This document shows positions 1-7,830 of a DNA stretch of 64,000 nt, piece after piece. The notes beneath the pieces are model-generated. The model searched no databases. It saw only the letters and a program-made list of their open reading frames with translations, and was not told the DNA's origin. The stretch is taken from NCBI RefSeq assembly GCF_016862455.1, contig NZ_BOMZ01000082.1, positions 54,175 to 118,174 on the forward strand. Reading direction: 5' to 3'. The first letter of the stretch is position 1. Each line of letters opens with the position of its first letter. The DNA comes from Actinoplanes utahensis. Its GTDB lineage: Bacteria > Actinomycetota > Actinomycetes > Mycobacteriales > Micromonosporaceae. Both the position numbers and the translations under genes were made by a program.

Positions 1-145
1 ACGCCCGGGCCAGTTCCGCGACGTGCGGTGCCGGGAGCCGCATCAGCAGCTCCAACGCGCGTTCGGCCACCTGCCCGGCATCGGTGGCGTCGTCCACCGA
101 CGATCGCGCCGCCTGAACCACATCCCAGAACCCGTCGACACTCAC
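1..145 (-). CDS. DUF4240-like protein, N-terminal 48 residues (cut by window edge)
   Basis: The reading frame opens at a GTG (143-145) and stays open to the window edge, so only the first 48 residues are visible. The N-terminus reads VSVDGFWDVVQAARSS, which resembles the start of DUF4240 proteins, where a short phrase with D-x-FW precedes an amphipathic helix with A-R. The rest is predicted helical (AERALELLMRLPAPHVAELA). The biochemical role of DUF4240 proteins is not known. Assignment rests on a short stretch and is tentative. Confidence 0.5.
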   Translation of the reverse strand, partial: MSVDGFWDVVQAARSSVDDATDAGQVAERALELLMRLPAPHVAELARA

Positions 146-502
146 GACTGGCGATCATGACAGACCGGCGGCGTGGATGACGGACGCGAGGGTGGTCGGG
201 GTGGGCCGCTGGTGGACGAAGTGACGCTTCCGCTGGTGCGCCATCGATTCATCGTCGTTGGAGATGGCTGCCCTGCCGCGTACCGCCGAACCGGGCTGAC
301 GCTTTTGCGCCCGTCGTCCTTGATGTGGCCTCCACGTCGTCACTACGTCCGGCTGGTTGTCACTGCTGTCTCAACGGCGTCGCGACAGCAGGGACAACCA
401 GCCGGACGGCATCTCCGGTCGGCTGTTGATCGAGGAGGCCGATCACGGAGCGACTCGCCTCGCCGCCATTTCGGCGCCGGGGCCGAGGCTCCGGCCGCCG
501 AT
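146..502. other. Gene-poor spacer containing a conserved hairpin
   Basis: About 360 bases lie between the start of the DUF4240-like gene and the stop of the ankyrin gene. The only structure I can support is the inverted repeat at 347-407. Open frames here show no recognisable protein. Confidence 0.6.
347..407. repeat. 61-bp hairpin element, copy A
   Basis: A near-perfect inverted repeat has 26-bp arms at 347-372 and 382-407, matching at 24 of 26 positions, with a 9-base loop. The outer arm reads GTCCGGCTGGTTGTC and its complement. The same arms recur at 55797-55857, again with a 9-base loop, and one arm recurs at 29001-29024. This copy sits about 95 bases past the stop of the ankyrin gene, so it could terminate that transcript. 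The shared sequence, rather than just shared shape, argues for a dispersed repeat family. Confidence 0.8.
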
Positions 503-916
503 CTAGGTCGCCGGGTTTCCGGCCAGCAGCGCGAGCGTGGTCGGGTGGGGGCCGAAGCCGGCCCAGTCACGGGCGGAGTGGCCGTGGCCGGCGTCCTCCC
601 GCAGGTCCGGGTCGGCGCCGGCGGCGAGCAGGACGCGGACCGTGTCGTCGTGGCCCCAGCAGGCGGCGCCGCACAGGGGCAGGCCCTCCTCGCCGGTGCC
701 GCTCTCCCGGTTGGGGTCGGCGCCGGCGGCGAGCAGCGCCGCCACGATGGCGGCCCGGTTCTGGACGCTCGCCCGGTACAGCGGGGTGGTGCCGTCCCGG
801 TCGGGCAGGTCCGGGTCGGCGCCGGCGCGGATCAGGCGGGCGACCCGGGCGGGTTCGGCCCAGGCCGCCGCCTGGACCAGTTGACGTTGCAGCTTCTTAC
901 GGCGGCGCCGATTCAC
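503..916 (-). CDS. Ankyrin-repeat protein, 137 aa
   Basis: The N-terminus is basic (VNRRRRKKLQRQL) and is followed by about three ankyrin repeats with the typical pattern TPL-x-A ... AAIVAALLAAGADPN and VRVLLAAGADPD. Ankyrin repeats mediate protein binding, and there is no enzymatic domain. I chose the GTG at 914-916 because it opens the conserved repeat protein; the frame continues far upstream only as a shadow of the neighbouring gene. The partner is unknown. It is divergent from the AlkZ-like gene, 48 bases away. Confidence 0.8.
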   Translation of the reverse strand: MNRRRRKKLQRQLVQAAAWAEPARVARLIRAGADPDLPDRDGTTPLYRASVQNRAAIVAALLAAGADPNRESGTGEEGLPLCGAACWGHDDTVRVLLAAGADPDLREDAGHGHSARDWAGFGPHPTTLALLAGNPAT

Positions 917-964
917 GTACCCCAGTGTGGCAGTCTTGTTCGGACCGTTGCTTAGGGTGGGCGG

Positions 965-2047
965 ATGAGTGAGCTGACCTGGGATCAGGTGCGGTCGTGG
1001 CGGATGCGCCGGCAGTTCCTGGACCGGCCGGAGGGTGTCGGCGCCGAGCGGATCGTGGAGCGGCTGTGCGGGGTGCAGGCGCAGGTGGCGTCGGCCGCCG
1101 AGCATGCCGTCGCCGCGCGGATCCCCGAGCCGGGCACGGGAGCGGCCGCGGCGGCGCTGACGAGCCGGCGGCTGATCAGAGTGTGGGCGATGCGGGGCAC
1201 GTTGCACCTGCTCACCGTCCGGCAGGCGGCCGACTTCCTGAGTCTGCTCGCTGCCGCCCGGACCTGGGAGAAGGGCTCGTGGCAGCGTACCTTCGCCACC
1301 ACCGAGCAGGTCGCCGCGCTCGCCGACGCCACCCGGGAGGCGCTGCACGGCCGGGTGCTCACCCGGGAGGAGCTCGTCGCGGAGATCGTGCGGCACACCC
1401 GCGACGACTCGCTCGCCGAGCTGCTCGGCTCCGGCTGGGGCGCGATCCTGAAGCCGCTGGCCTGGCAGGGACTGCTGTGCAACGGGCCGTCCGACGGCAA
1501 CCGGATCACCTTCACCAGCCCGGCGACGTGGGCCGCGGACTGGCCGGGCCTGCCCGACCCGGATCAGGCGGCGATGCGGGCGATCCCGGCCTACCTGGGC
1601 GCCTACGGCCCGGCCACGATGGACTCCTTCGACCAGTGGCTGCTGCGCGGCGCGTCCCGGCGGGCGTCGCTGAAAGGCTGGTTCGCGTCGCTCGTGGCCT
1701 CCGGCGAGCTCGCGGCGGTCACCGTGGAGGGCCTTCCGGTGTACGCCCGCAGCGCCGACGTGGATGACATCGGCACCGCGGAACCGATGCCGGACGTACG
1801 GCTGCTGCCTGCCTTTGATCAGTTCGTTCTGGGTCCGGGCACCAAGGACGAGCAGATCGTCGCACCGCACCGGCGGGCCGAGGTCAGCCGGGCGGCCGGC
1901 TGGATCTCCCCGGTCGTGGTGCACCGGGGCCGGGTCGCCGGGGTCTGGGAGCGGGGCGACACGGTGACCGTCACGCTCTTCCCGGAGGCCGGCGACGTGC
2001 CGGAGAAGGAGATCGCGGCCGAGGTCGCCCGGATCGAGGGGATCTGA
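965..2047 (+). CDS. Winged-helix DNA-binding / AlkZ-like protein (HTH_42), 360 aa
   Basis: The protein matches the HTH_42 winged-helix family in length and layout. Members include the DNA glycosylase AlkZ of Streptomyces, which unhooks interstrand crosslinks, and E. coli YcaQ. The N-terminal segment has LCGVQAQ with Q38-A-Q40, in the place where AlkZ carries its Q-x-Q catalytic motif, and the RVWAMRGTLHLL segment is typical of the family. This suggests a base-excision glycosylase, but many family members are untested. The next gene starts two bases after the stop, so the methyltransferase is probably cotranscribed. Confidence 0.8.
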   Translation: MSELTWDQVRSWRMRRQFLDRPEGVGAERIVERLCGVQAQVASAAEHAVAARIPEPGTGAAAAALTSRRLIRVWAMRGTLHLLTVRQAADFLSLLAAARTWEKGSWQRTFATTEQVAALADATREALHGRVLTREELVAEIVRHTRDDSLAELLGSGWGAILKPLAWQGLLCNGPSDGNRITFTSPATWAADWPGLPDPDQAAMRAIPAYLGAYGPATMDSFDQWLLRGASRRASLKGWFASLVASGELAAVTVEGLPVYARSADVDDIGTAEPMPDVRLLPAFDQFVLGPGTKDEQIVAPHRRAEVSRAAGWISPVVVHRGRVAGVWERGDTVTVTLFPEAGDVPEKEIAAEVARIEGI

Positions 2048-2049
2048 TC

Positions 2050-2646
2050 GTGGACCGGATCCGGGATGCGTACGCCTCCGTCGCCGACCTCTACATCAGC
2101 CTGTTCGGCGCCCCCGCGAAGGTGGACCCGGACGATCTCGACCTGATCGGCCGGCACCTGACGATCCACGACGGTGAGGTGCTCGATCTGGGCTGCGGGC
2201 CCGGCCACCTCACCGCCCACCTGCGGTCGCGGGGCGTCGACGCGACCGGGATCGACCTGGTGCCCGAATTCGTCGCCCACGCGCGGGCGGCCCACCCGGA
2301 CGGCCGGTACCGGCTCGGGTCGATGACCGGGCTCGGCGCCGCCGACGGATCGATCGCCGGCATCCTGGCGAACTACTCGCTGATCCACCTGCCGCCCGCC
2401 GACCTCGACGGGGTGCTCGCCGAGTTCCGGCGGGTGCTACGGCCCGGCGGCACCCTCGTGGTCGGCTTCGTCGACGGTGACGAGGTGTCCGCGTTCGATC
2501 ACAAGGTGACGACGGCGTACCGGTGGCCCGCCGACGAGATGTCCCGGCGGCTGGCCGCGGCCGGCCTCGCCGAGATCGAACGGTTGCGGCGGCCCGCCAC
2601 CGGAACCCAACGGCCGGCACTCATAGCAGCACGTCGATGTCCGTGA
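2050..2646 (+). CDS. Class I SAM-dependent methyltransferase, 198 aa
   Basis: Motif I is clear at residues 44-52 (VLDLGCGPG), followed by an acidic residue after the second strand (ATGIDL) and a post-motif strand with NYSLIHLP. This is the Methyltransf_11 fold. The substrate cannot be told. It starts with GTG two bases after the AlkZ-like gene, which implies cotranscription. Its 3' end overlaps the convergent gene below by 26 bases. Confidence 0.85.
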   Translation: MDRIRDAYASVADLYISLFGAPAKVDPDDLDLIGRHLTIHDGEVLDLGCGPGHLTAHLRSRGVDATGIDLVPEFVAHARAAHPDGRYRLGSMTGLGAADGSIAGILANYSLIHLPPADLDGVLAEFRRVLRPGGTLVVGFVDGDEVSAFDHKVTTAYRWPADEMSRRLAAAGLAEIERLRRPATGTQRPALIAARRCP

Positions 2647-3325
2647 GGATCCGTGCGGTGTCCTCGTCGTCGGTGACCTCGAACGCGGCGAAGAGCGCCA
2701 GTTGCAGCTCGGGCCCGGCCAACCAGGCGAGGACCTGTGCGTGCTGGTCGGGACGCCCGTCCCAGAAGGCGTTGACGAGCCGAGGACCCTTGCGGCCGCG
2801 CTCGTAGTCGTCGCGCAGCAGGGTCAGCAGGTGAGCCGCCTCCGCCGGCCTGGTCGCCGGGTCGGTGAGGGCGGACAGCCAGGCGGCCAGGTACGGCGTG
2901 AGATCGTCCTCGGCGTTGCCGATCGCGCAGAGGACGTCGCCGTTCCGTTCCTCGGCCCACAGCGCGGTCAGGAAGGCCCGGACCGCGTCACGCTCGCCGG
3001 GCTGCCATCGGTGCCAACCGGCGTGGTACATCCGGTTCAGCAGCGGCTCCAGGTCGGGCCGGTCGAACCCGTCACCGGCGGCGATCTCCAGCATGCGGGG
3101 CAGGAAATACCGCAGGTCGGCGGGGCCGCCGACGTTGAAGATGACGTTGGCGGTGTACGGCCGAAGCGCCTCGACCGGCAGCGACCGCAACGGAACGTCC
3201 GCCAGCACCGCCCGCTCCTCCTCCGGGTTGAAGCAGCAGGCGCAGTAGTCGAGGGCGACCGGCCGCGGCACCCGGCTGAAAGCGTCGTACAGCGAGGTGA
3301 TCGAAGCGGTGAGCGACACGGTCAC
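2621..3325 (-). CDS. Uncharacterised protein, 234 aa
   Basis: I do not recognise the family with confidence. The protein starts VTVSLTASITSLYDAF, has a YCACCF cysteine cluster near residue 27, and is then mainly helical and leucine-rich with many charged residues (FLPRMLEIA, LEPLLNRMYHAGWHRW), so a soluble helical protein is likely. The cysteines C-x-C-C might bind metal, which is inference. I chose the GTG at 3323-3325; a second GTG two codons later is equally possible. It is convergent and overlapping with the methyltransferase gene. Confidence 0.7.
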   Translation of the reverse strand: MTVSLTASITSLYDAFSRVPRPVALDYCACCFNPEEERAVLADVPLRSLPVEALRPYTANVIFNVGGPADLRYFLPRMLEIAAGDGFDRPDLEPLLNRMYHAGWHRWQPGERDAVRAFLTALWAEERNGDVLCAIGNAEDDLTPYLAAWLSALTDPATRPAEAAHLLTLLRDDYERGRKGPRLVNAFWDGRPDQHAQVLAWLAGPELQLALFAAFEVTDDEDTARILTDIDVLL

Positions 3326-3409
3326 GGCGCCACAATAGACTGCGTCGCACAGACCGTCGTTCCGCCCGGACCGCCCGGCTGCACCCCCTCGACAGGAGAA
3401 GGATCCCCG

Positions 3410-3952
3410 GTGAGCGAACACCCCACCACCGCCGAGCAGGTCCACGCGTTGCGTACCGAGATGGATGCCCGCATCCGCGCGCAGCGCGAAGCCCCGCTGC
3501 CCGGCTGGCTCGCCGGCCGCACCGCACGCCGGATCGTCGCGGTCGTGCCGCCCACCGCGGTCCTGACCTGCGGTCTGCTGACCGCCACCCGGCCCGACGA
3601 CACGATCGGCACGGTCCTGCTGGCCGTCACCGCGGTCCTCGCCGTCGGAGCTCTCCTGCTGCTGCGCAAGGCGGTCCGGCTGCTCGACAGCGTCCCTGAC
3701 CGGCTGCTCGGCGAACGCGAGATCAGCGAGCGGAACGCCGCGCACCGCCGCGCCCACGGGCTGACGATCGGCCTGTTCACCCTCCTCACCCTGGTCGCGA
3801 TCGCCGACGGGGTGATGGGCCGGTCCGGCGGGACCCCGCTGATCCCGGGTGACAACTGGATCCAGGTGCTGGTCACCGCGACGCTGGTGGCCGGCATGAT
3901 CCCCGCCGCCGTCATGGCCTGGGGCCGGACCGAGCGGTCCGAAACCTCCTGA
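3410..3952 (+). CDS. Four-helix membrane protein, 180 aa, unknown function
   Basis: A strong ribosome-binding site (AGGAGAAGGA) precedes the GTG start. Four hydrophobic segments are seen at about residues 41-60, 66-86, 116-134 and 150-171, with a charged loop between the second and third (LLDSVPDRLLGEREISE). The N-terminal 40 residues are soluble and charged. No family is recognised. A hairpin just after the stop likely terminates the transcript. Confidence 0.8.
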   Translation: MSEHPTTAEQVHALRTEMDARIRAQREAPLPGWLAGRTARRIVAVVPPTAVLTCGLLTATRPDDTIGTVLLAVTAVLAVGALLLLRKAVRLLDSVPDRLLGEREISERNAAHRRAHGLTIGLFTLLTLVAIADGVMGRSGGTPLIPGDNWIQVLVTATLVAGMIPAAVMAWGRTERSETS

Positions 3953-3963
3953 CGATCGGGAGA

Positions 3964-3990
3964 CCCGCCGGTCCGGTCACGGCCGGCGGG
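3964..3990 (+). terminator. Probable terminator hairpin
   Basis: An 8-bp stem CCCGCCGG / CCGGCGGG with an 11-base loop begins 12 bases after the stop of the membrane protein gene. There is no U-run, as is common in high-GC actinobacteria. Confidence 0.5.
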
Positions 3991-4036
3991 GCTTGCGGCG
4001 GCTCGCGGGGGTACGCCGTGCGCACCGCTCCGGCAC

Positions 4037-4591
4037 TCACCAGTGACCGGCGGCGCGGTCGTAGGCGACCCGGCCGTCCGGCACGAACAGCCACCGCTCC
4101 CGGGCCTCCCGCAGTTCCGGCTCGGTCAGCCAGCCGTGCCAGGCCACCGCCTCCGGGTCGGGACGCAGCCGGCCGAGGTCCGTTCCCGGCACCCGGGCCC
4201 CGTACACGGCGAGGTGGTACGACCCGGTCCGGCCGTGGCACAGGAACGTGACCAGATGCCGGACCGGCAGGTCCAGCCCGGTCTCCTCGGCCAGTTCCCG
4301 GCGGGCCGCCGCGGTGTACGTCTCGCCGGCCCGCACCGCCCCACCGAAACTCGTCTCGTAGTGACCGGGGAACCGGCCGGCGTCGTCGGGCCGCCGGTGC
4401 ACCAGCACCCGGCCGTCGTCGTCACGGCAGATGGTCGTGGCGATCCGGTGCAGCCAGCCGTTCCGGACGGCATCCCGGCGCGACACCACCTCCAGCACCC
4501 GATCGTCGGCGTCGACACGTTCGACGTATTCGGTCGGCTCATCGTCTCCCGGCGCCCAGCCATCGCCGCGTCGCCGCCCGGTCCCGGTCAT
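4037..4591 (-). CDS. Nudix hydrolase, 184 aa
   Basis: A complete Nudix box is present: GGAVRAGETYTAAARRELAE followed by ETGL, matching G-x5-E-x7-R-E-U-x-E-E-x-G-U. The N-terminal part (VERVDADDRVLEVVSRRDAV) resembles the isopentenyl-diphosphate isomerase/YfcD type of Nudix proteins, which act on diphosphates in the cytosol. The ATG start overlaps the stop of the upstream nucleotidyltransferase gene (ATGA, 4588-4591), so the two are translationally coupled. The true substrate is not deducible. Confidence 0.85.
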   Translation of the reverse strand: MTGTGRRRGDGWAPGDDEPTEYVERVDADDRVLEVVSRRDAVRNGWLHRIATTICRDDDGRVLVHRRPDDAGRFPGHYETSFGGAVRAGETYTAAARRELAEETGLDLPVRHLVTFLCHGRTGSYHLAVYGARVPGTDLGRLRPDPEAVAWHGWLTEPELREARERWLFVPDGRVAYDRAAGHW

Positions 4592-5352
4592 CGGTGCAGC
4601 GACTCCCGGAGGAAACCCAGCATGTCGGCGCGGCGCCGCCACGGATTGCGGTAGACCGGATCGCCGCCGACCCGCAGCCGCAGCGCCTCCCGGACGATCG
4701 GGTGCCAGCGGTCCCCGTACGTCACCTCGGCGAACGCCGCCGCCTCGGTCTTGCTGGTGATCCGCCCGGCGGCGAGGGTGTGCCGCAGCCGGGCCACCCC
4801 GAGCACACCCCAGGTCGTCGCCCGACCCGACAACCCGGCCGGCGACCGGGTCGTCCGCGCCGCCCACGGCCTCCAGTAGTCGTCGAGGTTGCGGCGGGTC
4901 GTCGCGGCCAGCGCCGGCCAGTCGGTGTGGACCATCCCGTCGAGCGTGGGGCCGCGAACCGCCACCCCGCCCTGCGCCAGCACGTGCCAGGTGACGAGGT
5001 TCCGCTCGAAGTCCGACCCCTCCCGCACCCGCCACTCCTGCACCGCGACCCCACCCGGCAGTGTCCCCGGATCCGCCCGCAGATCGTCCCCGCTGACGTA
5101 GAGCCCGTCGAAGTACGGCTTGCGCCCGTGCCGCCGCCGCAGCTCCCGGTGGATCTCCCGAACCGTGCCGGGCTCGGCCGGCCGGCCGGTCACCGCGACG
5201 AAGTCGATGTCACTGACCCCGGCCCGGTAGTCCCCGAGCGCGATCGACCCCTGCAGGTACAGACCCTCGACCAGGGCGGGATCGATCCGGTCGGCGATCT
5301 CCAGATAGCTCGCGCACACGGCCGTCACACGGTGATCCAGTGAAGTGGTCAT
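4588..5352 (-). CDS. Nucleotidyltransferase (ANT/AadA-like), 254 aa
   Basis: The polymerase-beta-type nucleotidyltransferase motif is visible near residue 33: LQGSIALGDYRAGVSDIDF, with G-S and D-x-D. The C-terminal half is helical, as in aminoglycoside adenylyltransferases of the AadA type. Family enzymes transfer AMP to aminoglycosides, but many chromosomal homologues are not resistance enzymes, so function stays open. It is coupled to the downstream Nudix gene by a four-base overlap, so a linked nucleotide chemistry is plausible. Confidence 0.8.
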   Translation of the reverse strand: MTTSLDHRVTAVCASYLEIADRIDPALVEGLYLQGSIALGDYRAGVSDIDFVAVTGRPAEPGTVREIHRELRRRHGRKPYFDGLYVSGDDLRADPGTLPGGVAVQEWRVREGSDFERNLVTWHVLAQGGVAVRGPTLDGMVHTDWPALAATTRRNLDDYWRPWAARTTRSPAGLSGRATTWGVLGVARLRHTLAAGRITSKTEAAAFAEVTYGDRWHPIVREALRLRVGGDPVYRNPWRRRADMLGFLRESLHR

Positions 5353-5471
5353 CGGCGGGAGCGTATCCGCCCGGCGTTCATACCGGGGGGGCGCGGACCC
5401 GGCGGCGTCGGCCTCCGCGGGGAGAGCAGGCCGGTGGTGGTCTGGCGAGGGGCGGCCGACGGCGTACCGGA

Positions 5472-6086
5472 TCAGGGTTTTGGAAGTGCCCGGAAAGCGG
5501 CGGCGAGAAGCCAGGCGCAGTAGACGGTGATCATGAGGCGTTCGCCGAGGCCGTAGGCGATCGGCTCACCGATCAGGCGGGAGATCGGTGGGCGGTTGGT
5601 CAGGGTCAGCAGGAAGAGCAGCAGCGCGAACGGGGTGGCGTAGCCGAGGATCCGGAGCATGCGGTATGCGGGCGGGGTGGTCCGGGTGATCAGGACGGCG
5701 GCTGCCGGCAGTGCCAGGAAGGCGATCGCGCCGGCGGTGAGGTGCACGGTGCCGGCGGTGGTCAGGGTGACCGGGCGGCCGGGTGGCGCGGGGTCGGTGG
5801 GGACGGCGGCGACCACCAGCATCGCCAGGCCCCAGACGGTCAGCGCGATCAGGGCGGGGCGGGTGATCAGCGGGGCCAGGGCGTGCGCGACGGCGAGTGA
5901 GCCGAGCCCGATGCCGAGGCCGGCCAGGGGGAGGAGCCGGCCGTAGGGCTCGTCGACGTATTCGCTGATCGTCCGGCCGATCGGGTCCAGGCCGGTGGGC
6001 AGCAGATGCAGGGCGGTCACCGCGGCGAGGAAGACGGTCACCCCGCCGGCGCCGGCGAGGGCGGTGACGCTCCGGGAGATCCGCAT
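5472..6086 (-). CDS. DUF998-family membrane protein, 204 aa
   Basis: Six hydrophobic segments alternate with short loops. The first loop contains DPIGRTISEYVDEPYG, which is typical of DUF998 proteins. I chose the ATG at 6084-6086, immediately before the hydrophobic first helix (VTALAGAGGVTVFLAAV). The family role is unknown. It lies 26 bases downstream of the MarR gene and in the same direction, so it may belong to the same transcript. Confidence 0.8.
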   Translation of the reverse strand: MRISRSVTALAGAGGVTVFLAAVTALHLLPTGLDPIGRTISEYVDEPYGRLLPLAGLGIGLGSLAVAHALAPLITRPALIALTVWGLAMLVVAAVPTDPAPPGRPVTLTTAGTVHLTAGAIAFLALPAAAVLITRTTPPAYRMLRILGYATPFALLLFLLTLTNRPPISRLIGEPIAYGLGERLMITVYCAWLLAAAFRALPKP

Positions 6087-6112
6087 CGGGGGATTATCCG
6101 TGATCGATGCGT

Positions 6113-6526
6113 CTAATGGCAGCCCGTGATCTCCGCGGCGAGGCCGGCGAAGGTGGCGCGGTCGTCGGCGGGGAGGTCCGCGACGATCTCCGGTAGGCGG
6201 GCGCCGACGTCGGCGTGGAGGGCGTCGCCGATCTCCTTGCCCAGCGGGGTGCTGGTCAGGTCGCAGGCGCGGCGGTCCTGGGCGCAGGAGACCCGCTGGA
6301 CCAGGCCGCGGCGCTCGGTGCGGTCGATCAGGCCGCTCAGTCCGGGTTTGGCGAGGCCGAGCAGGTGGGACAGCTCGCCGAGGCGGCGTGGCCGGTCCTT
6401 GACCAGGCACAGCAGCTGGGCCTGGGCGACGGTCAGGTCGTGATCGGCGCAGATCTGCGCGTAACGCCGCTGGATCATGGTGGACAGGCACACCAGGGTG
6501 TTGCCGAGTCCCGGGATGTCCGTCAT
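6113..6526 (-). CDS. MarR-family transcriptional regulator, 137 aa
   Basis: A typical MarR winged helix is seen: LTVAQAQLLCLVKDRPRRLG, then ELSHLLGLAKPGLSGLIDR and the wing RGLVQRVSCAQDRRACDL. Length fits the family. I chose ATG 6524-6526 over a longer frame that would run through the operator. The gene is divergent from the Old Yellow Enzyme gene and a 35-bp palindrome lies between them, so it probably represses both itself and the reductase until an electrophile or oxidant is sensed. Cysteines C and C in the wing (SCAQDRRAC) could be redox sensors; that is inference. Confidence 0.9.
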   Translation of the reverse strand: MTDIPGLGNTLVCLSTMIQRRYAQICADHDLTVAQAQLLCLVKDRPRRLGELSHLLGLAKPGLSGLIDRTERRGLVQRVSCAQDRRACDLTSTPLGKEIGDALHADVGARLPEIVADLPADDRATFAGLAAEITGCH

Positions 6527-6550
6527 GTGCTCCACCCTACCTTGCGTTAC

Positions 6551-6585
6551 TTCGTGCCGCGAACTAACTTGGTTCGCGCCACGAA
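6551..6585. promoter_or_regulatory. MarR-type operator between divergent genes
   Basis: Two 17-bp arms, TTCGTGCCGCGAACTAA and TTGGTTCGCGCCACGAA, flank a single central base and match at 15 of 17 positions. The palindrome ends 21 bases before the reductase start and 25 bases upstream of the MarR start, which suits control of both promoters. Confidence 0.8.
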
Positions 6586-6606
6586 CTTTATCTGAGGGGT
6601 ACGGCC

Positions 6607-7677
6607 ATGGCTGACGCATTCGACTCGTACGATCTCGCCGGCACGAAGCTGGCCAACCGCATCGCGATGGCGCCGATGACCCGAAGTCGCGCCTACGGGC
6701 CCGGCGCGACGCCGACCGAACTGACCGCCACCTACTACGCGCAGCGCGCCTCCGCCGGCCTGATCATCACCGAGGGTGTGCAGCCGTCGGTCGTCGGCCA
6801 GGGCTACGACGACACCCCGGGCCTGCACTCGGCCGAGCAGGTCGAGGCGTGGCGCCAGGTCACCGGCGCGGTGCACGCCGAGGGCGGCGTGATCTTCGCG
6901 CAGCTGATGCACAGCGGCCGGATCGGTCACCCGAGCCTGCTGCCGGACGGCCTGATCCCGGTCGCGCCGTCACCGGTCCGGGCCGCCGGCCAGCTCTACA
7001 CCCACGACGGCCCCAAGGACTTCGTCGTCCCCCACGAGCTGACCGAGGACGAGATCACCGCGACCATCGCCGACTTCGTCACCGCGGCCCGCAACGCGAT
7101 CGCGGCCGGGTTCGACGGTGTGGAGATCCACGGCGCCAACGGTTATCTGGTGCACCAGTTCCTGGCGTCCGGCGTCAACCGTCGCACCGACGGCTGGGGT
7201 GGCAGCGTGGCGGGGCGCATCCGGTTCGGCGCGGAGGTCGCGGCGGCGGTCGCCGATGCGATCGGCGCCGACAAGGTCGGTTTCCGGATCTCTCCCGACA
7301 ACCCCTACAACGACATCACCGAGGAGGGTACGGAGGAGGTCTACACCGCCCTCGTCGCCCGGCTCGCCGCGACCGGCCTGGCCTACCTGCACATCGTGGA
7401 GAGCCCCGACCGGGAGCTCACGCGCAGGCTGCGGGCCCAGTGGCCGGGCACGTTCATCGTCAACCCGGCCACCTACCCGGACGTCACCGGCCCGGACGCA
7501 CTCGCCCTGATCACCGACGGTCTCGCCGACCTGGTCTCGTTCGGCGCGCTGTTCCTGGCCAACCCGGACCTGCCGGCCCGGCTCGCGGCCGGTGGCCCGT
7601 TCAACACCCCGGACCGCGCGTCGTTCTTCGGCGGCGACCACCGCGGCTACACCGACTACCCGGCCCTCAGCGCCTGA
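6607..7677 (+). CDS. Alkene reductase of the Old Yellow Enzyme family, 356 aa
   Basis: A full-length FMN-dependent NAD(P)H ene-reductase. The N-terminus (NRIAMAPMTRSRA) and the active-site pair H175/N178 (EIHGANGYLVHQFL) with GVNRRTDGWGGS are classic for the NemA/OYE class, and the C-terminus ends FGGDHRGYTDYP. Such enzymes reduce activated C=C bonds and detoxify reactive electrophiles in the cytosol. The divergent MarR gene and the palindrome between them suggest induction by such compounds. A strong hairpin follows the gene. Confidence 0.95.
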   Translation: MADAFDSYDLAGTKLANRIAMAPMTRSRAYGPGATPTELTATYYAQRASAGLIITEGVQPSVVGQGYDDTPGLHSAEQVEAWRQVTGAVHAEGGVIFAQLMHSGRIGHPSLLPDGLIPVAPSPVRAAGQLYTHDGPKDFVVPHELTEDEITATIADFVTAARNAIAAGFDGVEIHGANGYLVHQFLASGVNRRTDGWGGSVAGRIRFGAEVAAAVADAIGADKVGFRISPDNPYNDITEEGTEEVYTALVARLAATGLAYLHIVESPDRELTRRLRAQWPGTFIVNPATYPDVTGPDALALITDGLADLVSFGALFLANPDLPARLAAGGPFNTPDRASFFGGDHRGYTDYPALSA

Positions 7678-7755
7678 ACTACCACCACGGTGGGAGGCGG
7701 GGTCAACCCCGCGTGGGACGACGATGCCGGCTCCGGTCGGTACGGTCGGTGATCA

Positions 7756-7796
7756 GGTGTCCGGGGAACGGGCGAGGGGGCCGTTCCCCGGACACC
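7756..7796 (+). terminator. Strong hairpin after the ene-reductase gene
   Basis: A perfect 16-bp stem, GGTGTCCGGGGAACGG and its complement, with a 9-base loop, begins 78 bases after the stop. It has no U-run but is stable enough to act as a terminator. Confidence 0.6.
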
Positions 7797-7830
7797 CCGG
7801 TCCGCCGGACCGGCGTCTACTCTCGACGGC

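Noticed and set aside
4588..5352. Confirmed aminoglycoside-resistance gene
   Set aside because: The fold fits, but chromosomal ANT-like proteins often lack resistance activity and the sequence alone cannot decide.
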